NCBI RefSeq assembly: GCF_026104355.1
Contig: NZ_CP110535.1
Span: forward strand, 1,178,001 to 1,242,000
Direction of reading: 5' to 3'
DNA from: Halomonas sp. BDJS001
GTDB lineage: Bacteria; Pseudomonadota; Gammaproteobacteria; Pseudomonadales; Halomonadaceae
DNA length: 64,000 nt
The translations under genes and the position numbers were made by a program. The notes beneath the pieces were generated by a model. It was not told the origin of the DNA. It did not search any database and saw only the letters and a list, made by a program, of their open reading frames with translations. Position 1 is the first letter of the stretch. Every line of letters starts with the position of its first letter. Positions 9,927 through 19,249 of this stretch are shown here, piece after piece.

Positions 9927-10864
9927 AGTGACTCGATAGTGTCGGCCATTCGCGTTCGGGCATCGGCCGAAGGCATGGGGGATTGGCCGGCGCGCATATT
10001 CTCGCGCAGGTGCTCGACCTGGGTGGTGGCGGGGATCGCGCAGATGATCGCCGGGTGACTGACGATAAACTTGAGCAGAAAGTCCGCCCAGGTTGTGCAG
10101 CCGCATTCTTCTTTTGCCCACTCGGGCAACGGCGCGTTACGGCGTTTGAGGTTCTTGATCAGGCTGCCGCCATCGTATGGCCGATTGGCGATCACGCCGA
10201 TGCCCCGCTCTTCTGCCAGGGGCAGTAGCCGGTTTTCGGCTTCGCGGTGGGTGATGTTGTAGGTGAGCTGAACGAAGTCGATATCCTCAGACGACATGAT
10301 TTGCTCGATCTCGCGGTGGCGGCGCCCGTGGGAGGTGGTAACGCCGACATGGCCGATAACGCCTTCGGCTTTCATTTCCTGCAGCGCGGCCAGGTGCTCG
10401 CGCCAGTCGGTCAGGTTGTGCACCTGCACCAGGTCGAAGTGATCTAGTGTCCAGCGCTCTTTCAGCTCGGCCACTTGCTCGCGGGCGGAACCACCGGCGG
10501 GGCTCCAGACCTTCTCAGCGGAAAACAGGCTCTCGGGCGTGCCGAGTTGTTGCAGGGCATAGCCCATCACATCCGGCGCCGAGCCGTACATGGGCGAGGA
10601 GTCGATCAGGCCACCGCCATGCTCGAAAAATGCCTTGACCACCTCGGTACGCGCATCGAGCAACTTTGGGTCGTTGCCAACGTTGAAGGTGCGCCAGGTG
10701 CCCATGCCGATAACGGGCAGTTTTTTGTCCGTGCCCGCAAAGGTCTTCTGTTGTATCCCGCCGGTGTTGGCAAGAAGCGATGCGGTGGGAAGCGTCATGG
10801 CGGCGAACGTAGCGCCGATGAGCGCAAGGCTTTGTCGGCGGGTGATGTTGATGCGAGGATTCAT
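9923..10864 (-). CDS. Aldo/keto reductase with Tat-type signal peptide
   Basis: A 313-residue aldo/keto reductase. The N-terminus carries a twin-arginine-type signal: RRQSLAL at about residues 9-15, then an Ala-rich hydrophobic stretch to about residue 33, which suggests folding with cofactor in the cytoplasm and export. After it come AKR features: VIGMGTWRTF, the Asp/Tyr pair in DSSPMYG, Lys in FSAEKVW and His in VQVHNL. An (alpha/beta)8 fold using NADPH is expected; exported AKRs are uncommon, and cofactor supply in the periplasm is an open question. ATGA overlaps on both sides (10861-10864 and 9923-9926) tie it to two membrane proteins. Confidence 0.85.
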   Translation of the reverse strand: MNPRINITRRQSLALIGATFAAMTLPTASLLANTGGIQQKTFAGTDKKLPVIGMGTWRTFNVGNDPKLLDARTEVVKAFFEHGGGLIDSSPMYGSAPDVMGYALQQLGTPESLFSAEKVWSPAGGSAREQVAELKERWTLDHFDLVQVHNLTDWREHLAALQEMKAEGVIGHVGVTTSHGRRHREIEQIMSSEDIDFVQLTYNITHREAENRLLPLAEERGIGVIANRPYDGGSLIKNLKRRNAPLPEWAKEECGCTTWADFLLKFIVSHPAIICAIPATTQVEHLRENMRAGQSPMPSADARTRMADTIESL

Positions 10865-11274
10865 AATGGTCGCTCCTTCCGATGTTTTTGACTCGGCAGG
10901 GTGGCAGCCAACACCAGCACAAAGCAGGTCAGCACAAATACCTTATTCACAAACCAGTTGGTGCGCCAGATCGACCACTCAGGGTCGGCAAGAAAACGGG
11001 TGAACATGGTGCAGATGATGAGGATTTCAATGACGGACATGCCCACCGCCAAGGCACGCGTGTAGCGAGGCCGTTCGAGCAGCGCCCAGCCAAGCCAGAC
11101 GTGAGCCACTGGCCATAGATCCCAATAGACATAGCGTGCCCAGGGCTCGCCGTATGCTAGCGCGTAACCAACCGGAAACAGGTATTTGATAAACAGCGTC
11201 CAGGTCGCGAGGATAAACAGCAGGTGGGCGAGGAAGCTGATCCAGGCGTTGGGTTGTCGGGCGTGCAGTGACAT
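10861..11274 (-). CDS. Small four-helix membrane protein
   Basis: A 137-residue protein with four predicted membrane helices (about residues 13-35, 47-65, 73-95 and 105-125) and a basic C-terminal tail. The family is not recognised. Trp and Tyr residues are abundant at the helix ends. It is the first gene of a unit in which its stop overlaps the start of the Tat-type aldo/keto reductase (ATGA at 10861-10864). Its place suggests a membrane partner for the exported reductase, but this is inference from position only. Confidence 0.65.
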   Translation of the reverse strand: MSLHARQPNAWISFLAHLLFILATWTLFIKYLFPVGYALAYGEPWARYVYWDLWPVAHVWLGWALLERPRYTRALAVGMSVIEILIICTMFTRFLADPEWSIWRTNWFVNKVFVLTCFVLVLAATLPSQKHRKERPL

Positions 11275-11324
11275 GGCAGCGCTCCTGTCCTAGTCCGTTA
11301 TCCTGATCCGTTAATGGCGCGTCC

Positions 11325-12146
11325 TCACACTATCTGCAAAGAGTGCTTACGCGATGGCGGAGGAAAGGCGGCATCGATCTGGGCCAGGTCATCTTCGTCG
11401 AGTCTGAGTTTATCAGCGTCGGCGTTCTGTTTGAGATGCTCCAGATTCACGGCTTTAGGGATAGCCATCACCCCGGAGTGGCGCAGAGCCCAGGCGAGGG
11501 CGACTTGCGCAGTCGTGGCGCTGTGCTTGTCGGCGATGCGTTGCAGGGTGGCGTCACGCAGTAGCGTGCCGCCTTGGCCGATCGGGCAGTAGGCCATGAG
11601 CGGCATGTTGTGCTGTGCTTGCCAGGGCAGCAGGTCGTATTCAATGCCGCGTGCTTCAGGGTTGTAGAGTACCTGATTGGTGGCGCAAGCGGGTGCGTCG
11701 AGCTCTGCCAAGTCGTCAATGTCAAAGTTCGACACGCCCCAGCGCAGGATCTTGCCCTGCTCGCGTAGCCGCTCAAAAGCTTCCACTGTCTCGCTCAGTG
11801 GGTACTGGCCGCGCCAGTGCAGCAGGTAGAGATCGATAGTGTCGGTGCCCAATCGACGCAGGCTGCGCTCACAGGCGGCTTGAACACCCTGGGTGCTGGC
11901 GTTGTGCGGGTAAACCTTGCTGACCAGATACACTTCTTCGCGCCGATCACGGATTGCTTGGCCAACGACCTCTTCCGCGCCGCCTTCCGCATACATCTCG
12001 GCGGTATCGATCAGCGTCATGCCCAGATCCAACCCTTCACGCAGCGCCCTGACCTCAGCCTGCCGCTGGCCAGCATTCTCGCCCATATGCCAGGTGCCCT
12101 GGCCTATACGGGGTACGCTTACGCCGCCTAGTTTGATCGTCTGCAT
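11325..12146 (-). CDS. Cytoplasmic aldo/keto reductase
   Basis: A 273-residue NAD(P)H-dependent oxidoreductase of the aldo/keto reductase superfamily, in the small subgroup that includes diketogluconate-reductase-like proteins. It opens MQTIKLGGVSVPRIGQGTW and shows the catalytic tetrad: Asp and Tyr of DTAEMYAEG, Lys of LVSKVY and His of YLLHWRG. There is no signal peptide. The start at 12146 is chosen because AGGAGGAGAAC directly precedes the ATG; an upstream in-frame ATG at 12224 would add 26 unlikely residues. It reads in the same direction as the Tat-type reductase unit, 50 bases upstream of it. The substrate cannot be told. Confidence 0.85.
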   Translation of the reverse strand: MQTIKLGGVSVPRIGQGTWHMGENAGQRQAEVRALREGLDLGMTLIDTAEMYAEGGAEEVVGQAIRDRREEVYLVSKVYPHNASTQGVQAACERSLRRLGTDTIDLYLLHWRGQYPLSETVEAFERLREQGKILRWGVSNFDIDDLAELDAPACATNQVLYNPEARGIEYDLLPWQAQHNMPLMAYCPIGQGGTLLRDATLQRIADKHSATTAQVALAWALRHSGVMAIPKAVNLEHLKQNADADKLRLDEDDLAQIDAAFPPPSRKHSLQIV

Positions 12147-12300
12147 GTTCTCCTCCTGGTTGTTGGGTAAATGGATGAGAGGTGGGTTCTCGTCCTCTAT
12201 ATCATGCGAGAAGAGCGGAAGCATCGGGCGTACATGCTTAGGAGCAGCTAGCCAGGCGCGTCACTCGAATGCCTCCGCTTCGATACGTCAAAGTCATCGC

Positions 12301-12445
12301 TGCGCTTCAGGCAGGCAGTATAGCCGGGCCTAGGGGGAGCTTTGAATCTATTCCGGATCACTATGAGTTAATGCAGCTTGAACTCATTAAATTATTCAAG
12401 GAAAGAGTTCCAGAGTATGTACGATTAGCGACAGTCGAAAAATAG
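12301..12445 (+). pseudogene. Relic of a low-molecular-weight tyrosine phosphatase gene with internal deletion
   Basis: This stretch is a decayed copy of the phosphatase gene at 22322-22660. Bases 12301-12349 align without gaps to 22281-22329 (upstream region, ribosome site and TTG AAT CT), and 12350-12445 align to the last 96 bases (22565-22660), encoding IPDHYELMQLELIKLFKERV and onward to a stop. The 235 bases between are missing, which puts the two ends out of frame. The intact and decayed copies are direct repeats bracketing 9.8 kb that includes the ketosynthase-Rieske operon. Confidence 0.8.
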
Positions 12446-12447
12446 CT

Positions 12448-12485
12448 AGGTTAGCCACAGTGACCACTACCCTGGCAGCTAACCT
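12448..12485. repeat. Inverted repeat after the phosphatase relic
   Basis: AGGTTAGC at 12448-12455 is repeated as GCTAACCT at 12478-12485, with 22 bases between. It lies between the relic and the end of the leftward AGE-family gene. It could fold as a hairpin terminator for either side, but there is no T-run. Confidence 0.45.
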
Positions 12486-12527
12486 CAGGTGGTCATAATA
12501 CGATCAGTTCGGGTAAAGGTTGAACTA

Positions 12528-13784
12528 CTACAGCCGCTCGACAGTCAACGCTAAGTTGAGTGACAAGGGGAGCCGCGGTAGCAGCGCTGCCTGGTAAGCG
12601 TGGTAGAGATCGGGCTTGATGTCGCCTTCGGCAGTGTCGATCTGTAGCTTACCGTCGAGTTCCTGATACCAGCCGCCCCGCGCGCGATCTATAAAAGTGG
12701 TATCGATGAAATCCCAAAGCCGCCGATACCAGCGCTCGTAGTGGGGCTGATCTGTGCGCCTTAGAAACGCGGCAGAGGCGGCCAGTGCTTCGGCGTGAGT
12801 CCAGTGGCGACGCCGCAGGGAGTTTGGGCGTCCCGCCCAATCAACGGTATACACTAGCCCCGGAGCGCCGTCGGTGGCCCAGCCGTCACGCAGACTGGCG
12901 TCAAATAGCGCCGCGGCGTCAGTGAATAGCCAAGAAGGAGCTGCGCGGCCGCGAGATTCAAGCGCCGCCTCCAGATGGAGCATCAAGCGCGACCATTCGA
13001 AACCGTGACCCGGTGTGGCGCCATAGGGGTAGAAGCCATCGTCGGGGCGGTCGGCGTTGTGCTCCGGCCATTCTGACCAGTCGCCATGAAAATGCTCGAG
13101 GATGCGGTAATCCCGGAGAGCCGCGTGGCGGTGAATCAGCCGTTCAACGATGGCCAGCGCTCGATCAAGCCACAGTGGTTCGTCGCGCACATCGGCCAGC
13201 GCCAAGCACAGCTCTACGCCGTGCATGTTGCTGTTACCGCCGCGGTAGTCGCTCAGTTCGCTCCAGTCCTGGCTGAAACTCTCCACGAAGGCCTGCTCGT
13301 CCGCCGACCAGAAGCGAGTGTTGATCACCCCGACGGCCTCTTCGAGCAGAGCCGCCGCGCCAGGAATGGCGGCGTGGGTCGCAGTGGCGGCCCCGAGGGC
13401 GACGAAGTGGTGGGTATAGCACTGCTTAGTGTGGTCGTCGCTGGCGGCGGGGTCGGCGCCGAACCAGCCGCCATATTGCTCGTCGCGGAGCTTGCCTTCC
13501 AAAGCACGAATCGCATGTTCGGACAGAGCAGCAGCGCCCGGTACGCCCTGTAGCGCTGCTAAAGCACAACTGTGGGCCATACGCCCGGTGAGCATGGTGT
13601 CGGCACTGGCGCCGTGAGGGATACGCCCATCACCATCGAGCGCCGCAAAACCGCCAGAGGCCAGACGCGCCTGACGATGGAATTCGAACAACGCAAGCCC
13701 TTCGCGGGTCAGCCAGTGGTGATGGGTAGCACTATTGAGCCAGCGCCGGGGTTTTTGATCAGTGTTGTGGTTCATCGCAGCCAT
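12528..13784 (-). CDS. AGE-family sugar epimerase/isomerase
   Basis: A 418-residue protein of the N-acylglucosamine 2-epimerase (AGE) superfamily, an (alpha/alpha)6 barrel, closest in character to bacterial D-mannose isomerases and YihS-like enzymes that interconvert mannose, fructose and glucose. Recognisable motifs are GGNSNMHGVE in the middle, TPGHGFEWSRL, and RRHWTHAEALAA near the C-terminus, carrying His residues of the active site. There is no signal peptide. It is divergently transcribed from the ketosynthase operon, with 204 bases between, so the two may share regulation. The ATG at 13784 is used; an ATG three codons later is equally possible. Confidence 0.82.
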   Translation of the reverse strand: MAAMNHNTDQKPRRWLNSATHHHWLTREGLALFEFHRQARLASGGFAALDGDGRIPHGASADTMLTGRMAHSCALAALQGVPGAAALSEHAIRALEGKLRDEQYGGWFGADPAASDDHTKQCYTHHFVALGAATATHAAIPGAAALLEEAVGVINTRFWSADEQAFVESFSQDWSELSDYRGGNSNMHGVELCLALADVRDEPLWLDRALAIVERLIHRHAALRDYRILEHFHGDWSEWPEHNADRPDDGFYPYGATPGHGFEWSRLMLHLEAALESRGRAAPSWLFTDAAALFDASLRDGWATDGAPGLVYTVDWAGRPNSLRRRHWTHAEALAASAAFLRRTDQPHYERWYRRLWDFIDTTFIDRARGGWYQELDGKLQIDTAEGDIKPDLYHAYQAALLPRLPLSLNLALTVERL

Positions 13785-13988
13785 GCCTTATGTGATCAAG
13801 TGGGATCTCGCCTCAGCCATTGACGATGGTGCCGCCGGTCTGACAGCTGGAAGGCTATATTTAGCGTGTGATTGGCTCTCCTTTACGCAATCCGCCAGGT
13901 TAACCATAAATTGCGCGCCGTCTAATTTCTAATTGATTGATATTAAGCTTTATTAGAGTATGAGAGCGAATCGGTTAGAAATGGACAT

Positions 13989-14984
13989 ATGATTAGCAAC
14001 TTCACGATTGCCGGGTGGGGCAGTTATCGCCCTCGTATCCAGCAAACTTCGCGCTCCCTGGACGAACGTCAAGGGCACTCTCCTGGCTGGACTGAACGCC
14101 AGTTCGGTATCGCCACGCGTCATGTTGCGAGTGAGGATGAGACCACCTCAATGATGGCGACCGAGGCCGCCCGCGAGGCGCTGAACCGCGCAGGCTGGGG
14201 CAACTCGCCGCCCGACGTCATCATCGGCGGTTGCGGCGTTATGGAGCAACCGATTCCGTCTACAGCCGCCTTAGTCCAGAACCGTCTCGGCTTTGGCCAG
14301 TCCGGTGTGCCTAGCTTTGACGTTAACCAGACCTGTTTATCCTTTATGGTGGCACTGGATATCGCCGCCATGGGCATTGCTTGTGGACGCTGGCGGCGCG
14401 CGCTGGTGTTCTCTAGCGACATCGCGTCGGCAGGGCTTAACCCCGAGGAGCCGAAGACGCGCTCCATCTTTGGCGATGGCGCAGCGGCACTGGCGATTGA
14501 GGCAACGTCAGACACAACGTGTGGAATGCGTTCAAGCGTTTCGGTCACCCATGGTGCTCACCACGCGCTAGCGCAGCTTCGGGCGGGCGGCACAAAATTG
14601 CGTATTGCCGAAGGTTACCAAGCGCTGGTCGCCGGCTCCTATTTCGAAATGGATGCCTTTGGCATCTTCAAGGCTGCTGCCAAAGCGTTGCCAAGTGTCA
14701 TAGAGCGTGCGCTCACCCAGGCGGAAATAAGCAAGGATGATCTCGCCTGCGTGATTTGCCACCAGGCGAGTGCGCCAGGGGTCGAGCATATCAAGCGGCT
14801 TTTCGCGCCCAACAGTGACCGCGTGGTCAATATCTTCCCAACGACCGGTAACCAGATAGCCGCCTCAATTCCAACGGTGCTCGCCCACGCACTCACGATG
14901 GGGATTGCCAAGCCGGGGGACTATATTCTGCTGCTGGGTACCGCCGCGGGGATCAGTGCCAGTGCCATGGTGCTCAAGCTATGA
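13989..14984 (+). CDS. Beta-ketoacyl synthase III-like enzyme
   Basis: A 331-residue thiolase-fold enzyme of the KAS III (FabH/OleA-like) family, expected to condense acyl thioesters. The Cys-His-Asn triad is intact: C116 in NQTCLSF, H258 in ICHQAS and N288 in TTGNQIAAS. The dimer-type C-terminus ends in a Gly-rich GTAAGISASAMVLKL. It is the first gene of a six-gene operon and its stop overlaps the next start (ATGA, 14981-14984). FabH for ordinary fatty acid synthesis normally sits in the fab cluster, so this paralogue is probably dedicated to a special product. The start codon follows GAAATGGACAT, a weak ribosome site. Confidence 0.85.
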   Translation: MISNFTIAGWGSYRPRIQQTSRSLDERQGHSPGWTERQFGIATRHVASEDETTSMMATEAAREALNRAGWGNSPPDVIIGGCGVMEQPIPSTAALVQNRLGFGQSGVPSFDVNQTCLSFMVALDIAAMGIACGRWRRALVFSSDIASAGLNPEEPKTRSIFGDGAAALAIEATSDTTCGMRSSVSVTHGAHHALAQLRAGGTKLRIAEGYQALVAGSYFEMDAFGIFKAAAKALPSVIERALTQAEISKDDLACVICHQASAPGVEHIKRLFAPNSDRVVNIFPTTGNQIAASIPTVLAHALTMGIAKPGDYILLLGTAAGISASAMVLKL

Positions 14985-15990
14985 GTCAGCGGCGCATCCT
15001 TATCACCGGGGCGACCGGCGGGCTGGGCATGGCGCTGGTGCGCGAGGCGTTAAAGCGCGGACATGCTGTGCGAGCCACAGGGCGTTCGCAGGTTGCGGGC
15101 GAGGCGCTATCGTCACTCGGCGCGCAGTTCGTTAGGGTAGATCTTACCCACCCAGAAACTGAGCTTCGCGAGCTCCTGAAGGATGCCGATAGCGTGATTC
15201 ATGCCGCCGCCTTATCGGCCAGCTGGGCCCCCGGCGAGCATTTGAGAGCCACAACCTTCAACTGACCGAACAATTGCTTGAAGCGGCCAGCTGCTCGGGC
15301 GTAGAGCGTTTCGTGTTTGTTTCTTCGCCGTCAATTTTTGCCGCGTATCGTGACCGGTTAGCCATCGGCGAATATGACGCCCCCGCGCTTCAGCCACTTA
15401 ACCACTACGCACGTACCAAGCTCGCGGCGGAACGCAGCGTGCTTGCGCCGCGGGCAGACGCCATGGCCTGCTGCGCCATTCGCCCGCGTGCACTGGTGGG
15501 GCCGGGCGATCAGGTGATCCTACCCAAGCTGACCGAACTGGCGGGGCGCGAGCGGATGCCGCTGCCGCGTGGGGGCAGGGCGCTGATTGAGTTGACCGAT
15601 CTGCGCGACGCCGCATGGGCCATCTGCACCGCTGAGGAGCGGGCAGTCGGGCTTGCCGGAAAGGCGATCAACATATCGGGAGGTAGCCCCATTAGGGTAC
15701 GCGAAGTGGCTCATAAGCTTGCCAATGCGTTGGGAAAAACACCGCAGCTTGTCTCGCTGCCGGTTGGCTTGGCGCGTGCTATCGCTGTGCTCAGTGAAAA
15801 TGCTGCGCTGCTGATGCGCTCCGCCCAGGAGCCAATGCTGACCCGCTACAAGCTGGCGACGCTGGCCTACTCTCAAACCTTTGATCTCGAGCCTGCTCAG
15901 CGGTTACTCGGCTACCGACCCCAGCATGATGCACTGGCAACCCTCCTGGCCGAAGCACGGCAGCTTGCCACGCAGGAAAAGCAGCCATGA
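14981..15990 (+). pseudogene. NAD(P)-dependent epimerase/3-beta-HSD-like reductase, with a one-base frameshift
   Basis: Two frames together form one extended short-chain dehydrogenase of about 336 residues. The first (14981 to about 15233) starts with the nucleotide-binding motif ILITGATGGLG. The second (about 15235 to 15990) continues RAFESHNLQLTEQLLEAA and holds the catalytic YxxxK in NHYARTKLAA. The join needs one extra base in the run GGGCCCCCGG at 15225-15234. The family is like OleD and 3-beta-hydroxysteroid dehydrogenases and would reduce a beta-keto group made by the neighbouring ketosynthase. ATGA overlaps on both sides place it firmly in the operon. Because all partners are intact, a sequencing error is more likely than real loss. 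Confidence 0.82.
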
Positions 15991-16835
15991 TCCGCGTCGG
16001 ATTCCGTTGGCTTGAACGCGGTTTATGCCGCCATCCAGAGATCGCTACTCTCTCAGGTGGGAGCCTATGTGCGGTTGATTTTCCCGCCATGGTGGGGGTG
16101 ATTGAGCACCCGGCGCGGGGTATTTTGTTGTTTGATACCGGCTATGATCCTGCTTTTATCGATGCAACTGAGACGTTTCCCGAGCGGTTCTATCGCTGGA
16201 CAACGCCGGTCAAAATCGATGCACAGCAGGCGTGGAGCGTCTGGCTCGCGACCCATGGGATTGAAGATAGCGCGATTGCCGGCACCATCATCTCGCATTT
16301 TCATGGCGATCATGTCGCCGGGATGTGCCACCTTGCCCAGCGGCCGGTCTATTGCGCCCGTGCGGGTCTGTCCGAATTGCGCCAACCGGGTCGCTTTGGC
16401 CGCGTGCGCCAGGGTCTGCTGCCTGCGCTGGTTCCCCAGGCGGCCGATGCCAATGCTCGCTTTTTCGAAGATGCGCCAGCAGTGGCGCTACCCAGCGGAT
16501 TTGCGCCCTTTAATGAAGGCCGTGACATCCTGGGTGACGGTAGCCTGATCGCCGTGGAACTGCCCGGTCATTGCGTTGGCCACTGGGGGTTGGCACTGCG
16601 CACCACCGACGATCGCCAGGTCTTGCTGGCTGCCGACGCGGTGTGGCTTGGCAAGTCAATCACGCAGCGCCGACCGCCGCCGCGGCTTACTACCGCGCTT
16701 CTCGGCGATACCCGGCGTTATCGCGCTACGCTAAACCTGTTGAGCGAGGCGGCGTGCTGCAATGGCGACTTGGTCATCCTACCTTCGCATTGCGCTGCCA
16801 GTGCCAAGCGTTTTGGTGACCATGATGCGAACTGA
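15987..16835 (+). CDS. Metallo-beta-lactamase-fold hydrolase
   Basis: A 282-residue MBL-fold enzyme with a complete dinuclear metal site: HFHGDH, the His of LPGHCVGHWG, Asp of LAADAVW and a C-terminal His in ILPSHC. The overall look is like the AHL-lactonase branch, which opens lactones, but thioester or ester hydrolysis is equally possible. No signal peptide. It starts inside the stop of the epimerase gene (ATGA, 15987-15990) and overlaps the next gene by 14 bases. In this operon it may release a product from a carrier or CoA, or open a ring; this is inference. Confidence 0.85.
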   Translation: MIRVGFRWLERGLCRHPEIATLSGGSLCAVDFPAMVGVIEHPARGILLFDTGYDPAFIDATETFPERFYRWTTPVKIDAQQAWSVWLATHGIEDSAIAGTIISHFHGDHVAGMCHLAQRPVYCARAGLSELRQPGRFGRVRQGLLPALVPQAADANARFFEDAPAVALPSGFAPFNEGRDILGDGSLIAVELPGHCVGHWGLALRTTDDRQVLLAADAVWLGKSITQRRPPPRLTTALLGDTRRYRATLNLLSEAACCNGDLVILPSHCAASAKRFGDHDAN

Positions 16836-18096
16836 CCGGGTCTTAGCCGCGTGGATACGAACGCGGCGTGCGCTGAGCCTGTCGTCGGGGCAACTGGCTG
16901 CGCGGCGAGCCAGCATGTGGCGCAAACTACAGCCTGTCATCGCCCGTACGCCCGCACTTACACGCTATGCCGGTGGCAATCTGGCTGAGTTTCCGGTCAC
17001 TGACATCGCGGATCTTCGTGCTGATTACGGTGCCTGGAACAGCCTAGGTATGAGCGATGAGGAATTGCGCGGGTTGGCCGCCGCCGCGGAGCAAGGCACA
17101 GCTGTTGGCGAATTGTCGGCAGGCTGGTCGACCGGAACAGGAGGCGGTGCGCGAGGGCTGTTCCTTGCCAGCCCTTCAGAGCGTGCCGACTACATCGGCC
17201 AGAGTCTGGCCCGACTGCTACCGGCGCGTGCTTTGCTCAAGCGCCAACGGCTCGTCCTGCATTTGCGCGCCAGTAATGCGCTCTACAGCGATGTGGGGCG
17301 AGGGCGGTTTACGTTTGCCCATTTCCCCCTCGAAGCGTCGATTGAACAGAGCGTTGCGGAATTGGCGCAGTTCGAGCCGACGATCCTGATCGCACCGCCC
17401 CATCGGCTGGCCGCTTTCGCTGAAGCAGGGGCGCATTTCCCCTCGCTGCAGCATCTGTTTTGCGGCAGCGAACCCGCCGGTGAAGCTGAGCGCCACTTCT
17501 TTACCGAGCGGTTAGGGGTAAGGCCACGCCAAATATACCAAGCGACCGAAGGGTTTCTGGCCGCTGAGTGTGCCAACGGCAGGCTGCATCTCAACGATCA
17601 TGCGATGGCTATCGAGCTTGAGCCGGTTCCCGGCACGCCCGGCTATCGACCGATCATTACCGACCTTCGCCGCACCAGCCAACCGATTGTCCGTGTTCGC
17701 GGCGACGATTATCTGGAACTCGACGCTTGTTCCTGCCCGTGCGGTTTTGCGGGTCGTGTCATCCATGCGCCTCAAGGCCGGGTGAACGATATCTGGCGTT
17801 TTGAGGGTCGCACCGTTACGCCACCTCAAGTGGTAGCCGCGCTTGAGACGGTGCTGGGGGGCGATAAGATCTGGCAGGCCGAAGCAGGGCCTGAGCGCGT
17901 TGTGCTGCATTTGTCACCGCCTTGCCCAGATGCTATCTCAACCACGATCTCCACCCCGATTTCCACCCCAAGCGCAACGACTGCTGCACGGTCGCTGAGC
18001 CAGGCATGGGATTTACCGGTGCCGGTTGAGGTCGTTCATGATCTAAGCGCGTGGAGCGGCCCCAAGCGCCGTAAGGTGGTGTGGCGCGATGGCTAG
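16822..18096 (+). CDS. Adenylate-forming enzyme (F390-synthetase-related, TIGR02304-like)
   Basis: A 424-residue member of the ANL superfamily, related to F390 synthetase and PaaK-type ligases; it should activate a carboxylic acid as an acyl-adenylate. Visible motifs: a Gly/Thr-rich ATP loop STGTGGGARG near 110-120, IYQATEGFLA near 245, and ITDLRRTSQPIVRVRGDD near 285. A Cys pair in DACSCPCGFAGRV near 310 resembles a metal-binding feature seen in this subgroup. A low-complexity Thr/Ile/Ser/Pro stretch near 380 separates the small C-terminal lobe. ATG 16822 is chosen (a second ATG follows directly); it overlaps the MBL gene by 14 bases, and its own stop overlaps the ATP-grasp start by 8. Confidence 0.82.
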   Translation: MMRTDRVLAAWIRTRRALSLSSGQLAARRASMWRKLQPVIARTPALTRYAGGNLAEFPVTDIADLRADYGAWNSLGMSDEELRGLAAAAEQGTAVGELSAGWSTGTGGGARGLFLASPSERADYIGQSLARLLPARALLKRQRLVLHLRASNALYSDVGRGRFTFAHFPLEASIEQSVAELAQFEPTILIAPPHRLAAFAEAGAHFPSLQHLFCGSEPAGEAERHFFTERLGVRPRQIYQATEGFLAAECANGRLHLNDHAMAIELEPVPGTPGYRPIITDLRRTSQPIVRVRGDDYLELDACSCPCGFAGRVIHAPQGRVNDIWRFEGRTVTPPQVVAALETVLGGDKIWQAEAGPERVVLHLSPPCPDAISTTISTPISTPSATTAARSLSQAWDLPVPVEVVHDLSAWSGPKRRKVVWRDG

Positions 18097-19249
18097 ACGC
18101 GTGCTTATTACTGGCGCCCGGGCGGTTGCCGCGCTGGATATTGCCCGGGATTTCGCCGCGGCCGGATGGGAGCCGCATCTGGCTGACAGCGTACCGGTGC
18201 GCATGGCGAGCTGGTCGAAAGCCCCTGCGCGGGTTCACCGCTATCCCGCGCCTCGGCAGCAGGGCGCAGCCTTCCGCGCGCGTATTGTCGAGCTAGTCGA
18301 TACCTTCGGTTTCGAGCGGGTGGTGCCGACCTGCGAGGAGGTTTTCCATCTTGCGGCGCCCGCCCTTCAGTGCCGATTGGGTGAGCGCCTGTTTGTGCCT
18401 AACCTTGCCACGTTACGCCAACTACACGACAAGCTCGCCTTTGCGCGCCACTGTGGCGAATGGGGCCTGCCCGTGCCGGAAAGCCATCCGATAGACTCCG
18501 TAGAAGACTTGACTCGCTTCGCTAGCAGAAGTCGCGAGTGGGTGTTCAAGCCGCGCTTTAGCCGATTTGGTGATAGCGCACTGGTCGCCCCAGGCCGGCG
18601 TGCGTTGTCCGCTATTACACCCAGCCCTGACGAACCCTGGATGGCACAAGCGCGTATTCATGGCGAAGAAGTCTGCTTTCATGGCGTGGCGCATCGGGGA
18701 GAATTGGTTGCCTTTGCTGCCTACCGTTCCAGCTGGCGCCTGGGCGGAGGAGCTGGCTATGCTTTCGAACCTGTCGCGGACCACCATCGCGAAACGCTGC
18801 GCAAAATAGCTGCTCGCCTAGCGCAGTGTGCCGCCATTCATGGGCAGTTCGCCTGCGATGCAATGTTCGATGAAGCTGGCGCTGTCTACTTACTCGAATG
18901 CAATCCGCGCGCGACGAGCGGTGTGCATCTGCTCACTGGTGCCGGTCATCTGGCCCATGCAATCGGTGACGGGATCGCCGCACCTGAGGCCGCGCTACGC
19001 ACTCTTTATCTTGGCCCGGCGATGGTCGTATTTGGCCTGCCGCAGGCGGTGCGTGGTGCGCGTATGCGCGATTGGTGGCGCTGCGTTGCTACCGGGCGCG
19101 ACGTGGTGTCTCGGCCTGGTGATCGCTGGCCTTTGCTTGGTGCGCTTTGCGATGCCGCCTCTTTCGCCCTGACGGGGTTCAAACACACTATCTCAACAAA
19201 TGCCGCCACTACTTACGATCTCGAGTGGAATGGTGAGGAGTTGCCTTAA
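18089..19249 (+). CDS. ATP-grasp ligase
   Basis: A 386-residue ATP-grasp protein. The N-terminal third (to about 110) is a Rossmann-like preATP domain opening VLITGARAVAALDIARDF. ATP-binding elements follow: FKPRFSRFG near 155 and the metal-binding ECNPRATSGVHL near 270. ATP-grasp enzymes join a carboxylate to an amine or thiol through an acyl phosphate, so this gene predicts an amide or similar bond in the product. The C-terminal 90 residues are specific to this group. It overlaps the upstream gene by 8 bases and the Rieske gene by one (TAATG at 19249). Confidence 0.82.
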   Translation: MARRVLITGARAVAALDIARDFAAAGWEPHLADSVPVRMASWSKAPARVHRYPAPRQQGAAFRARIVELVDTFGFERVVPTCEEVFHLAAPALQCRLGERLFVPNLATLRQLHDKLAFARHCGEWGLPVPESHPIDSVEDLTRFASRSREWVFKPRFSRFGDSALVAPGRRALSAITPSPDEPWMAQARIHGEEVCFHGVAHRGELVAFAAYRSSWRLGGGAGYAFEPVADHHRETLRKIAARLAQCAAIHGQFACDAMFDEAGAVYLLECNPRATSGVHLLTGAGHLAHAIGDGIAAPEAALRTLYLGPAMVVFGLPQAVRGARMRDWWRCVATGRDVVSRPGDRWPLLGALCDAASFALTGFKHTISTNAATTYDLEWNGEELP

